From Acanthochromis polyacanthus (lineage: Eukaryota > Chordata > Actinopteri > Pomacentridae), in contig NC_067116.1 in the NCBI RefSeq assembly GCF_021347895.1, positions 39,203,677 through 39,267,676 on the forward strand: 64,000 bases of DNA, in the 5' to 3' direction. Both the position numbers and the translations under genes were made by a program. A model generated the notes under the pieces. The model had not been told where the DNA came from. It saw only the letters and a list, made by a program, of their open reading frames with translations, and did no database searches. The number at the start of each line of letters is the position of its first letter. Position 1 is the stretch's first letter. Below, one piece after another: positions 1-28,705 of the stretch.

Positions 1-16
1 GAGAATTAAGCTGTAC

Positions 17-15828
<15,812 letters not shown>

Positions 15829-15840
15829 ACCCTTCAGTCT

Positions 15841-18800
15841 CTAATAAACCCTATGAGAGAAATTTGCAGATAGAGGATTTTAATGGCACTAGCAAGCAAA
15901 AAGAGAAGTTACATGTTCCTCTTAATAATAATAAAAAAACAGGGATGATGATGGTAATGAATGATTCAAACTACTCTACCTTTGCTATATCAAAACCCTT
16001 ATCTTGACCCATGAGATGAACCCATTGGCAAGTTATTAGTTTCCTTTTAGATACCAAAGCAGGGGTGCAGTATGTCAGCATTTTGCGAACATGTCTGATT
16101 TTTTAAATCCCAAATAGTACTGAATATAAAAACACGTAGGTCAGAAAAAATATTCTATATTTCAGAATTTAAACGCTTGAACCTCAGCTGGCCAAAATAC
16201 ACCACTCAAATTACTACCACGTTGAAATATGGACCGACGAGGAGGAAAAAAGGACAACACGAGGCTCGGAAACATTACATACTGTATAGGCAGGTCTACT
16301 TATGCTGTTTTCCCTCAGACGCTGCCTTCCCATCCAGGCAGTTGAAAGAGACGTTGCTATGAAGTGATGAATACTCTGCCTTTAGTCAAATCACTACCAA
16401 GTAATGAGTTTAAAAAAAAATCTCTTTCTTTTTACGCTACCCTTGCAAATAACACAACCATATGTCGATCATTGCTACATAAAAGAGAATGTAATACATT
16501 TACAATTACAGACATAATTGGGACTATTGTTAGCCCAAGGAAATAGGGGTGAAAGGCAGAGCTAATGACTGTATGCAAACACGTCATTACCAAATTACCA
16601 TATGTCAACTCAGAAAGAACCTTGTCAAATGACACAGTGAGCATGAATACTGGATTTACCCTGTGTTTTGCATTCCATCGCAAGCCCGAGGCCGCTCTCT
16701 GATGCTGAGCGGTGGTTCTGCAAGCCTCACAGGAAACCAGTGGTAATGGGAGCAAGTGGAAGAATAGAGGCACTTGGACACCAACAGGTGGTGTGCTTTT
16801 ACAGCCTCTTTTGTAATTCGGTACTAGCATAAACTGACCAAAAGACAACAAGAAAATACAAAAAGATGTACGTCTCATAGAACATGCAGAGTCTATGTCA
16901 TAAACAAAGAGAATTCGAATTTCTATCAAGGAATAAAAATGCTAATAACTTAAAAGCAGAACAAGTAAGTTAGAAATCTCTCCGTACATATATGAAAATA
17001 ACACAAATGGCTGTATGGGAGACAAACATTGCAGTCCTAGTCTAGCGAACTCGGGCAAGTGGAACTAATTTAACCTTGGGACAAGGGAAGGAAATGAGCA
17101 TACACAAAACATCGCCTCAAGTGTAAATAGACAGGAACATGGCTGTCATTGCTTTCCTCAAAACTTTTGGGCAAGATGGCCCATGAAGGACAACACAGGC
17201 CACGCAGGGCACATAATAAAACTTCCCGTATACTGTTTAATCACCAAGTTAAATGGAGCAGGAGCACATGGGCTTAATGTAACAAAATGGCATCTTCGGC
17301 TACTGCTGGATCAATATTTGAAGCCAGCAGATTAGGGGTCTTTGTCACCCCACACAAGGCAGAGAAGGCAGGTCATTCCCCACAAAATGATTTCCAGCAA
17401 AAAACAAAGCACTACAAAGCTACACACATACACGCACACCAAAAACTCCATATTTAGGATAAATCTAATTGAACAAGTTTGTAAAACGCCTGCGTCCGTT
17501 TTTAGCTTTTAAACACAATAAATGGACCAAATTATTCAAATCGTTTAAAAACAACGAGTGAATTAGAGGGGTTCTTACAACGGCTGTTGTAATAATGCAA
17601 TTTAAAATGCACAGATCTCTGCACAGTCCGATTGTGTGCTAAATTAAGTCAAAAACTATAACGTGTTTATCTCAATGCTATTACTACGAGAACAAGGGCC
17701 GCCGTGCTGAGCAGAAAAAGACATTTTCAACTGTTGATTCAAATGCTGCCCAAAAGAAACCGACGGTGAAAGAAACGTAAATATTTTAAAAACTGTTTAG
17801 AACAATAATAGTAAACACATAGGGCGCCACAGGCTGTATATTATATGATCAGCCCCGCTAGGCCACATCCAGGGCCACAAGCTTATTGCTGACAACTACC
17901 CCATTCACCATTTATTTTGAACTATGTTGACATCCTCCTGAATACTAACAAAAACATCCAGTTGTGTCCTCTCCGTTGCAAAACAACGGCCCCGAAGCCC
18001 TTGAAAGAATAAGAGAGCAAAAAAGGCTCCAAACTTCATGCAACAACACACAAACTGATCTCTTTTTCTTTCCCATATTATTAGGGTTCAAGTCGTGCAT
18101 TATGAGGGAGTTCAGTGGAAGAGGCGGTGGGGGTGGGAGCATGAGGAATTTCCTGCCAAATGTGCAATAAAATAAGTCTAGCTGGTGGCCAGACACTTCC
18201 ATAAAGGAATGTTTTAAAAGGGGGATTTTATGGAAAGTTTCTCTCCTCTTCTCGTGTGTGGAAAATGCAGCCCCGCGACACAAAGTTTAGCTAAAATGCT
18301 AGCTAAAAGATATTTTTTTGTTTGTTGTTGCCGTTCATATTTCCCACTTATGTGCTACGCTAGCTAGCGGGGGAGACACACGGTGGAAAACAAAATGAGG
18401 CTTGTTAGGCAGCACTAACATTTAATGGAGTCTTTTTTGCAGAACAAAGGAGTAATTTCCTCCTCTCCGTGGTCGATGCGGAGACCATCACACACTTGGC
18501 TCGCCACCTCAAACCCAGACAAAAACTTAACATCCCCCGCTTTAACCACACATTCCCGAAAACTTTTCGACAAATGCAAGGCGTCAAAATAGGTGTCAAT
18601 GAAACAACGTCGAAAACATGCAACTTCCCCCGAAAACGTGAAGTGTAAAGAATGTGGTTTTTTTTTACCTCTCCTCTCCAAGTGTCTGATATCCAACAGT
18701 AAAAAGAAAAGCGGAGACTCGCAAGGGGAAAAACATAAAACTTCAAGAGAATTTCGACCTCAGTGCATGAAACGCATTGGAGCACAGTAGATATCTTCCT

Positions 18801-18902
18801 TTTGTCCCGGGAAAAGCCTGCTTTTTCACACCGCGGCCCACGTGTTTGCTTCACTGTAACAAGTCTGTGTGCAAACAAATCTATTATAGTAACTAATCTC
18901 AC
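15841..18902 (-). other. tcf3: tcf3 intron upstream of the first coding exon (about 3 kb)
   Basis: Joins the noncoding first exon to the start-codon exon. Two overlapping open frames at 18405-19025 and 18415-18696 lie at its upstream end but match no family I recognise. The remainder is AT-rich and featureless. Confidence 0.55.
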
Positions 18903-19345
18903 GTCTTCCTTTTTTGTTGTTACAACTGAGATGATTTCATTCTTCTCGTAGACATCTTCACCACCTCCGTCCACATTGTCAGACGCAACAACGTATCCCT
19001 CCGCACAAAAAAGTGAGGGCCTCAACGCCAGCGGTGTCCGATTTCAAACGCCTTTGAGAGCTGGGCTGTTTTTCTAAAGGAAAAAACGAGACCTTAACGT
19101 CTCCTGGTGGCCCGGACGACGGGAATCTTTAAGCTCGGCGCTCGGTTTCCACTAACGTAGCCGCAATCCTCAAAAAATGCATAAGCGCTACGAGCACTAG
19201 GTCGTCCGGCGGAAGGCTATCGTAAGAAAGTTACCTGCGATTACACAGCAGCAGCTTGACGAGATGGCACGATAAATGTGGAAGAGCTCGGCCAATGGGA
19301 AAGTGCGTACGCCTGCTTGACAGCAAAGATAACCAATAGGCGACA
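18903..19345 (-). promoter_or_regulatory. tcf3: tcf3 promoter and noncoding first-exon zone
   Basis: The acceptor at 15840/15841 is 12 nt above the start codon, so at least one noncoding exon must lie upstream. This CpG-containing stretch has two CCAAT words (19292-19296 and 19333-19337; ATTGG on the transcribed strand) typical of TATA-less NF-Y promoters. Two usable donors exist on the minus strand: GTAAC directly below 19235 (CGCAG/GTAACTT) and GTGAGA directly below 18903. With CCAAT at about 19.3 kb, transcription would be expected to begin near 19.2 kb, which slightly favours the lower donor. Exon borders are not settled by sequence alone. Confidence 0.5.
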
Positions 19346-19679
19346 AGAATCCCTTCTTATGCCCTCCTTCTTCTTGACGCTCACTTTCCCTGTGTGCTCA
19401 GGGAGGCTGGCTGAGGGGGGCTCCAACATGCCCGCTGACATCATTTTATTACTTTGGTTGCTGTGACCCCCAACGCTTTTTTCAAAAAACAACATTCCCA
19501 ACCTGTGGTTTTACATTATTTCATTGTAAATTACAACAACTGCAGCTACATTCTAATCTGAATGATATTTTTGCTGTTTCAGTCAGTAAGTTCTAATTGT
19601 TTTACGAATGTATCTCTTTTTGAATAAATTAATATATATGCATATATGTACATGTGTGTACAGTAAGCAGGTATAAGTA

Positions 19680-20107
19680 AGCAAAATATGTAATTAAAAA
19701 CAAACAAGCAAAAAATTAAATTAAGTAAAAACGAGATACATTTGCAAAATAATTAAATTCAAAATGAATTTAAGTCAATGACCTTGAATTATTTTACAAA
19801 CATTGTAAAATAATTATATTCAAAATTAATTTCAGTCAATGACTTTGAATTATTTTACAAACATTGTAAAATAATTATATTCAAAATTAACTTCAGTCAA
19901 TGACTTTGGATTATTTTATAAACATTTTAAAATAATTATATTCAAATTTAATTTTAGTCAACGACTGAATTATTTTACAAACATTGTAAAATAATTAAAT
20001 TTAAAATTAATTTCAGTTAATGTGATTGAATTATTTTACAAATGCATCTCGTTCTTAATTAATTAAATTTATTGCTTGTTTGTTTTTTAAAAATTGCATG
20101 TTTTGCA
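19680..20107. mobile_element. MITE-like element: about 70-bp terminal inverted repeats enclosing about five tandem copies of a 62-bp unit
   Basis: The left end (ACAAACAAGCA ... ACGAGATACATTTGCAAAATAATT, 19680-19760) is repeated in inverted form at the right end (20030-20107). The interior is a tandem array of about 62 bp, each unit containing ATTATTTTACAAACATTGTAAAATAAT, itself a palindrome. It has no coding capacity. A target-site duplication could not be defined, so the family is unknown. Confidence 0.7.
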
Positions 20108-22799
20108 GATTTGCATTCATTTGAATGTATTTGAATTCATCAAGCTACTGCTTCTATATCAGTTTCACTCTATGGCACAAGCTTTTCAAATGTAAAGATT
20201 TATAAAATAATATTATATAAATTAATACAATATTGCCTTATGTGTGAGTTGTTATGAAAATATGTTTTTATGTTTTTTTTATTATTGCTTCTTTCTTATC
20301 CCCAGCACTCATATGCAATATTTGACCCTGAAATTTCCAACCATTGTACATATAAAAAATTACATTTCATCCAGCTAGCTGACTGCAGTCTACTTAAAAA
20401 ATCGAAAATAAAAATAAATAACTAAACAACTGTAATCGTGAAACACCACTTCCACTTTAAATGTTAATTAATTTGCTGCTTATTTTCACAGTGACTTGAT
20501 TAACTGCTCAGTAGATGCAAAATGAAGAAAACAAAGCCTGTTGTAATTTACCAAAGGAAAATATATTCAAATAGCTTATTTTGTCTGATTGTCCAAACCC
20601 CTAAAATATTCGTTTCACTACCAAAACAAAGCCAACAAATAAGGAAAACATCCAATACTCCCATTAAAGATGCTGAAATCAGCTAAAAAAATGATTTGAA
20701 CATAAAAATAGATTAACGAAGAATGATTGTGGATTAATTAACAGCACTAGTTTTTGTGTGGTCAGTGTTTTTGTGAATGAGCTGACAACCATGAGACCAA
20801 CACAGCCCTAGTAACTGCCTGCTCCAGAGCAGAGAGGAGAGGAGGGAGAGCAGAGTATAGGATCACAGAGAGGGGGGAGAGAGAAATAGTTCAGAGAAAA
20901 CAGTTCAAACAGGGAGGGCACACTCACTGATTAAGACAAATTTGCCAGTAATATAAAAATGCTTTTATGAGATAAGTAGACCAATAGTTTTAAATTAGAC
21001 GTCAGCTGCAGTTCAGTCACCATGATCATAATGAAACACTAAAAATGGAAGTTTGGACGACCCTGTTACTCATGTAACTCTAACATGCTTCCTGCCTTTA
21101 TTCAAAATGCACACAACATCCCTGAGCGATTGTGTTCGTCTGAAAACACACAATAACCTCTCGTTTCGTAAAGTGTATGTAGGTGTTAGACAGCTGTTGT
21201 TTTTAACCTGAGGGCAAACCTCGTCAAAGAGAAGGGAAGTTAAGATGACCCTTCTTTGTTTCTTGTTTACAGCCTAGTTACCATATTAAACAAACATACA
21301 CAGTGGACATGGATTAGTTTAAGAAATACTAAACAAAGACCTTCAGATACAGAGAGATTTCTTAAACATCTTAGCACATAGTTGTGACCACAAACTACTA
21401 CAAAGTAGTGACGCATGTTAGCTATAATTTGAGTCACTGCGTGGGCAGGATGCCCATTGTTTGGGTGTGAGCTACAACAAAAATAAGACACGGCGAATGC
21501 AAATTCCACATTTAGCTTCTTAGTGGTATTATCCAGCATAAAGCCTCAAACTGTCTATTTACACAGAGGTTACCAATGGGAAGGGGGATTTGCTGTCAAT
21601 AGGACATATAGGTAAATAATCCATTGGGAGTCCCCTGGGTAAAAGAAAAGCTGGGCACAGAACATTAATTAGTCTCATGGACCGTCTTAGGAATGTAATG
21701 GGGTTACAGCTCGGAACAAACGCACATATGGGCCATAAATACCTTCACAAACATACCATGCACACATTCACATTTGGTCACACATACAGGTACTCACACG
21801 CACACAGACAGAAACACAAAAAAATGTAAATACAGCATCAGAGAATAATCACAGCAATCAACAAAAGGGCATCTTGAGTTATTTGTCTTACACCTATTTG
21901 GAATCCCGTCATAGAGGAATGTATTAATCAAAAGATTAGATTGAACAGATGGAAACATCTGTTTGGGGAGATGAATTTTCTAGCGGAGTTAGAGAAAATC
22001 TTTCATATTCTCGCTTTTTTCCAGTTAGACGTTAGGCCTTGAGTAAGAATAGTGCTGTTGTCAGTATTAGCAATGAGGCTTGTAAGCCCTCCAAGTAGTT
22101 TGTAGTAACAGCTGGGTCTGACATGGAGAGCATGTACAAGGGCAGCCAGGCTGAAGAGAGGGAGGGGGCGGCAGGAAAAAGAATTAAAAAAAACATATAT
22201 ACTGAGGATCTTCGCCTTAATAAACACAGAAAGCAGCTAACAGTGACACACAGTTAAAAGGAAATTACTTGTGCAGGCAGCTGAAGACTGAAGCTGAACG
22301 TGTTTCGAGGAATTCAGTTCTTTTCTACTCTACTAACATCATACCTGTAATTGTTTTTACAAGGAAATAAGGGTGTTACCACCTTTTTCCTTGGAGCTAA
22401 GGGCAAAACTAGCCAAACATGTTATTTATATGCAATTTTGTATTAAGCTGTAACTGAACAATTAGCATATCCTCCAGTGTGGGAACCATACAGCTTTACA
22501 ATCCACAGTTTGGTTTGTTTCACCATTAACGCAGCCATAAAACAATAAATAGTGACCTCTGAAAGCCTTACATTTGTGCTGAAAGTATGTTGCATTACCC
22601 ACAAATAACTATGGGTAGCCTACCACCTGGTAACCTCAAAGCTAACGGCGTCATTATACAGTAAGGAGGAAAACAAAAACACAAGTATGTCATCTATAAT
22701 CTGGAAATGTATTCACAGTACAATGGACGGCTAAAGGCAGAACGGGGAGGGATGCTGTCACACATGCCCTCGTTGATTCCTCCGAGCCATTCCCAGCTT

Positions 22800-22910
22800 C
22801 ATATCTGTAATTAACGACAGATGCACATGGAAAATTAGCATATGTTTGGCACATTGGTGCTAATCGGTCATATATTTGTGCATATTAATGAAATATTCCA
22901 AGTATTTTGA
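22800..22910. promoter_or_regulatory. Candidate noncoding enhancer with POU/homeodomain words
   Basis: Dense in CTGTAATTAACGACAG, AATTAGCATATG and TGCATATTAATG (22879-22890). It shares the last word with two other segments of the window. Motif-only evidence. Confidence 0.35.
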
Positions 22911-25439
22911 ATATTACATGAATTCACACAAGAAATAACTGCGTGTAATAACGTGTAATAATGTGCACTAATTATTTAATCCTCTTTGGCTTTATTTTTT
23001 TATTTAATCTTTGCAGACAACAAACAAAGGAGGGAGGGAATCCTGCATTCTCCAGTATAGATGCATGACATATGTCACCTTTTGAGCCTCGCAAGCCTCA
23101 ACCTCCAATAGAATGGCGGTGTTTTTCGCATAGCTGTTGCAGCTCATGGGAAGCCAGTCATGCAGGCCAAACCACATCACCAGGTTATATCACACACACA
23201 CACGAGGATAAGCTCGTAAACATACAGTATAGGCAGCACACAGGGCTCGGCGGTGAGGCAAGCTGCTCACCTCGCTCCATACTGAGCCCCTCACAGCCTG
23301 TAATAGTAGAGGCTTAGTTTTGGGTGGGGGAAGGGCAGAGGTGCACAGGTTTCTGATCAGACAAGAAAACTAGGCCAAGACCAACAATCCCTCTTCCCCG
23401 AACAGCCTCAGCCGCTCCTTAAACGCTGCAACTTTGTTACAGGGGGCCGTGACAATCACTTGTCATTAATGGCGGGTGATTTTTTTGAGCCGCAGCACGT
23501 GCATTTTGGAGGCATAACAGCTTCTCATAGCCGGGCTATGATTCATGCTTTCTTGCCCCTTTGGAAGCTGTCCTCCAATAAGAGTTAGAGGCTGGGGGTA
23601 GGAGCGGATAGATTGATAGTGTTGGCTGAGTGCCCATGCTCCGAGTCTATCTGTGCTGAAGGGGAGGAGACAGGGGGAATCTATCTGTTGTGCTCTCTGT
23701 GCTCATGATAAACTGACTCCCGTCAAGCTTCTTCCCCCCATTACAGCTCGCCTGGCAGAAAAACACCCAAACTCACACTGACTTCCAACATGTTAAACAA
23801 CAATGAGATGTGTGGCGAGCGGGGAGAGCGATTTAAAGAGGGCACTAATCTACAAGGTTATGCTATCCCACCACCCTCCTCCTGTTTTTTTTTTTGTTTG
23901 TTTGTTTCAAGACAACATAAGTGAAATTTGTTTTCGGGAACAAGTGGCACATCTTTCCGGATTCAAAGTATTCAAAGCAAGCAGGGGGGGGGAAAAAATG
24001 TAAAGGAACACAATGAACCCAGATTTCATTTCATCACAAATGGGACCATTGTCAGCAGAAAACGCAATGTCTTTCTCCCTTATCCTCAAACTGTAATTCC
24101 CACAGACCTCCACAGTTAGAAAGAAAATGAGTTTGAGGGATTGTCCATGACATTAATCCTCCCAAACACTACAGTTCTAGAGAGGATCCAATACAGACAG
24201 ACAAACACAAAAGCAAATCAACAATCTATTTGCTAAAGGAAAAACAAAATCAACAATCTTTTTTGGCTTTCTGTCTGCTCTCGTTTGACAATGGCTTTCC
24301 TGGATGCTGCCTTTTTCCTCTGTTCTCACTGGTGGTTTTATGGGCTCCCTCCCTGCCATCTTGGATTCCCATTATTGTGCAGTTGTATGGGCACCCCTGT
24401 TCTGCCACCCACGCTTCAGGTACAGTGAACAGAACACCGGCTTCCTGTTTACAAAGCCGGGCATTTGAGAGACCCACCGGCAGCTGAAGGGGGAGAAGGA
24501 AAAAAAGAAGGCAGATAGGAAGACTGGGGGTGGTGATGGTGGATGTGATGGTGGAGGATTTTTGAGGTTTTTGGGGGGAGAGGAAGGTGAGGAGATACAA
24601 AGTAGTCAAAGTGGAGAGGAGTCAGAAATAAAACCACCAACCCCGGCTCTGAACATAATACAGTAGTCATACATACGGCGAGGGAGGTGTGCGAAAAGTC
24701 ACATGATAACAATCAGATCAGAAGCTGAATTGACTCTAAATCAATTGAAGTAGGCATGTCAGGGCTGCTCAGGACAGGAGGGGGGAGAGAGGGGAGTGAA
24801 AGGGAGATAGATGTGAGCCCGTGTGGGGGAGGGAAGCAGAGATTGTTGGTGTCGTGGGAGCACTGCAACAACAATAACAGCAGTGTGCGTCTATCTATGT
24901 GTGTGTGTGTGACAGAGTGAATGAGTTAGCGTGGAAGTGGGGATGTGTTATGGCTCACAAAAGTGATGAAATGACATCTCCTTTACTTCAGCGCGCAGCT
25001 GCTATTGCGGCAAAAGAAGCACTCCGTTGAGATATCTGACCTTCTATTTTCTTTGGTAGCCGCTGGTCAGAAGTGTCTGCCTGCCTGTCATGTTCTCCTC
25101 TAATTAGCCACATCCACACCACCACTGCACTGTGTCCATTACAAACAGATTTCTGCCTATTGATACTCGCGTCATTAGCATAATCTTATTTCCACGGGTG
25201 TTTACTGATGAAAAAACGCAACAAATCCGTCTGCTAACTTGATGTGAATGTGTTTATATTCCATTTAAACACCCGCATGCGTGTCATCTAGTGATGGTTT
25301 CAAATAACCGGGCTGATGATTTAGGTTACAGCCACCCGCTTAGAATAAGGAAACAATCTGATGTGAAAACTTATTTTTAAAAAATCAGGTTGAGGCTTCT
25401 CTTTTTCGTTGTTTTCTCTATTTCTTTCATCTCTTTTTT

Positions 25440-25570
25440 CTCCTCCCCTCCCCCCTTTCTTTGCAGATTAGAATTCATTAGCAATCAAAGAGCCTCCAGA
25501 GAGCTCCAGCTCTTAATTACCTACTCATTTGCATTTTTGCATATTAATGACTGCAGGGTTTTGGTAGGGT
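25440..25570. promoter_or_regulatory. Candidate noncoding enhancer with POU/homeodomain words
   Basis: Contains ATTCATTAGCAATCAAAG, TCTTAATTACC, CTCATTTGCAT (consensus octamer ATTTGCAT) and TGCATATTAATG at 25538-25549. Motif-only evidence. Confidence 0.35.
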
Positions 25571-26060
25571 TTTTGCCGCAGTGGTTTAAAGGCACCTCAG
25601 TCCTCTGTTCTCTGGGGAGGAGGAGAGATGGCCAGAGGCAAAGCTCCAAGCCTGTCCAACCCCCCCTCCTCTTATTCTATGTTCTATCTTTCCTGATGGG
25701 AGCTGGACAGAGCATGAAGACGGCAGGGGGGGGTTGATGGCCGGGGGCATATGGGACGGGTGGGTGTGGTGGTGGGACTGCAGGGGTGCACAGGTTAAAG
25801 GTCAATGTCCCTTATCAACATAAGAAAGAACACATGTCTCCTGCACCGCCTAATTATTGTCATATTGAGCAGTTTAAACACCTGATCTGAACAAAATATA
25901 CCCTAAGAGAAACTGGAAATCTATACTGCAGAGATTTGCTCACGTGGGTTTTATTGAGGACGGCAGCTAGTTTGGATGAAACTCATGTCCCACAGTGTGC
26001 AGAGGCAGGGGCATTTTATATCCCTGGAGAAAGGTGTGCACTGGTGAAAATGAGGCTAGA

Positions 26061-26062
26061 GT

Positions 26063-26102
<40 letters not shown>
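26061..26102. repeat. (GT)n microsatellite
   Basis: About 21 GT units, with one internal AT, in the intergenic region. Confidence 0.95.
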
Positions 26103-26103
<1 letters not shown>

Positions 26104-27475
26104 GCTGTTTTCCTTTACATTGCAGCCCGTCTCCAAAACGCTCACACCGGAAGGGCAGCAAGAGGCTCGTTTACCGTGAGCCTTAATGACGACGGTACGC
26201 ATGCACAAGCGGATTATAAAAGAAAAACACACCTTTTTTCTGCAATAAGCATATAGACAAACATGTAAACAGTTGCGGGCGCACACACACACACACACGC
26301 TTCCTGTGCACGTTCACATGCACAGACTGGGGGAATAATACCACTAGAGACGCCAGACAACAGCTCCCAGGCATCTCCCGGCCCCTGAAGTGCTGCTGTT
26401 CCTCTTATCCAATATGTTTTGACTGCAAAGATGATGTCTGAACATGGAAAATAACACCATACCCACTGTGTCTTTAGATACCTTACAAACATAACAATTA
26501 ATGACTTGGAGCCTCCAGACATCTGGCCAACAGGTTCGTCTCTCTCACACATTGCTCAGTTTGGGCTGACAATGCAAAGTGGCCTCTCTGTTTTTTGCTG
26601 TTGTAATTTAGGAAGACAAGCATGTTGAGATGTAGCGATAGCATGCAACACGCGAGACACGTGCATTTCTCATGGTGCATCCCTGAAAGCATACTGCTCA
26701 TAGTGGGCTTAAGTCGACTTAACTGCTATTAGTGGAGCATTATAAAATGTGTGTGTGTGTGTGCGTGTGTGTTGGTGCACAGTCAGGGCCTGAGGACTGC
26801 AGCAATGTGTGGGCTGTTGGGGTGGGGTTAATGAGCTATTCTATGACCTCTGTCACCCCACAGGATCGCCTCAGGGAGACGGGCCGAGACAAACAGGAAG
26901 ACGGGGTGACAACAAGCCTGTGATTGCCTTCTGGACCTCACATTTAAAATAGCATAGGTGGCCTCACTTTAATATAAATACCCTTTAAACAGGACCTTAT
27001 CTTCCTTTCTTTATGGAACCAAAGTAGTTACCTACAAGCCACATTATTACTAAAATGTTTACTACCTGCAATGCACATTATCTTTTACCATATTTCAAAG
27101 GTGTTTATGCGTCGTGCAAAAATGTACACACTGTGCTGTCATGTGTGGTATAAAAAAAAGAAGAAAGAGAAGAGAGAAAGACAGCAGGGACGCGTAGCAG
27201 CAAAATGAGGCTCACTGCATCCTCAAATGCTGATAGCAGTGATAATACTGCCACCTTCTGGTTGGTTTAGGGAACTGATGTCAGATTTTTTGTGTAAGTG
27301 GCGGCATCATGTACACAGTTCATGACAAACACTACATAACATAAACACATGCCAGTGTTATGTAATCCAATACAATAACAATGCTTTTACACAGGATTAC
27401 ATACCTTTGTGATGCTGCTTATGTTTGCTTTTTGTTCATATTTGACAGACAGATGTTGATTTAACTGTACTTTAA

Positions 27476-27940
27476 CCCTACTGTTCTCTTCACTTATGGA
27501 CACCCAAAAATATTACTTCTTTGTCTGAAAAAAATACAAAAATTCATCAAAGAATCCCCCAAATTTCTGAAAATTTGCAAAGCCTTTAGGAAAAAATTCC
27601 AATAATTCCTCAAAAGTTTCCCTTAAAGGTTTTATTTTAAAAGAATACCCCAAATTTGGCAAGGAAATTCTTGAAAATATTTTCAAAAATGAGTAAAAAT
27701 CTTCCAAAAAAATATCTAAAGTGATTCCATATATCTCAGTAAAATGTGTAATATTTTCTTTAAAAACATTCACAAAAAAATCTACTTGAAAATGATTGAA
27801 AATGTTCATTAAAATGTTCAAAACCTTTCCAAAAATGTTAAAAATGTGGACATCAGAAAATTCACTGATAAAATATTTGTTTTCCTACATTTTCAAACTT
27901 TAAAAACAGGTCAATTTTGACCCACAGGAAAAAACGAGGG
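27476..27940. mobile_element. piggyBac-like non-autonomous element (MITE), 465 bp
   Basis: Bounded on both sides by TTAA (27472-27475 and 27941-27944), the piggyBac target site. It begins CCCTACTGTT and ends AACGAGGG, so both ends carry the CCCT/AGGG terminus expected of the family, though the rest of the termini match poorly. The interior is AT-rich with GGTCAATTTTGACC near the right end and has no transposase. Confidence 0.6.
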
Positions 27941-28449
27941 TTAAAGGTTTTTTTTGTCATTTGGACACCCTTGAAACTCTACAACTTAAAAAGTTATTAA
28001 AGTAAGTAAACACTATAATTATCATACATTCCTATCTATACTTCCTTTACACACTATAGGATTATTTTTCAAGCATTTAAAGCTAAATATGTCACGTTAA
28101 GAAACACAATTATCCACACAAAGCTTTGCAACCATTCTTTTTAATAGAAAGATTTTATATTCTTTAAACCAGACAACCAGATGCCAGACATTTTTGGATA
28201 TATTAAAAAAAGAAGAACAGAACAAAACAAACAAAAAAAGACACAAAATGGAATTATATGGTTTAGACTGTGTGGATTTAGTGGTCTCATATACAATACA
28301 ATTTCTTTTCGTCGCCAAAAAGTGCAAATTCTCTGAAAACAAAAAAAACAAACAAAAAAAATCACCTATATTCCCCCCTCCCCTGCAGCTTCCAACAGAT
28401 ATGGACTTCTACGCAAAGAAAAAAAACTTTTGTGAAAAGAAAGGGGTTA

Positions 28450-28705
28450 TTTAAAAGTGAAACCACACTGAATTACACAGAGAAAAATTTGTCTGTTGCA
28501 CTCTGTTGGTAAAACATCCAATTATGTTGCATATTTTGGCCACAGTCCATCCGGTTAGTGATAGTAACGAGCAGGTTATTCCGCCTTTGGGATCCGCAGA
28601 GTGGACTGTGGTCAGCAGAGGGACATTATTAAAAGTTTTGCCACACAGAGAGATGTGGTGCAACAGTTTTCTGCCTTATATAACTCAGTGTAAACTTAAA
28701 TTAAA
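28450..28705. mobile_element. Old foldback (inverted-repeat) element, about 255 bp
   Basis: The left arm (ACACTGAATTA ... TGTTGCAC ... GGTAAAAC ... GGCCACAGTCCA, about 28450-28562) pairs imperfectly with the inverted right arm (TGGACTGTGG ... GTTTTGCC ... GTGCAACA ... AACTCAGTGT, about 28590-28705). This leaves a loop of roughly 30 nt. Divergence between the arms is substantial. It could be an ancient MITE; no target duplication was identified. Confidence 0.45.

Larger units (their letters stand above)
20108..27471. other. Gene-free intergenic stretch upstream of tcf3 with candidate conserved noncoding segments
   Basis: No exon with believable coding content was found on either strand. Segments at about 22780-22910, 23430-23600 and 25440-25570 look non-repetitive and rich in homeodomain/POU-like words (ATTAGCAT, CATTTGCAT, TGCATATTAATG), as expected of enhancers near developmental regulators. 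Microsatellites occur at 26061-26102 (GT) and 26747-26772 (TG). 20820-20885 is purine-rich. Conservation itself cannot be judged from one sequence. Confidence 0.5.

Noticed and set aside
16432..16929. 165-residue minus-strand frame in the tcf3 first intron
   Set aside because: No recognisable motif and chance length in AT-rich DNA; splice borders absent.
18405..19025. 206-residue minus-strand open frame just inside the tcf3 gene
   Set aside because: No domain or family recognised, overlaps a second open frame (18415-18696) on the same strand, and lies in the promoter/first-exon zone. Starting at an ATG in 5'UTR-like sequence, it is more likely untranslated leader and intron.
19748..20045. 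Regularly spaced repeats considered as a CRISPR array
   Set aside because: The units are directly adjacent with no unique spacers, and the DNA is clearly a vertebrate nuclear sequence.
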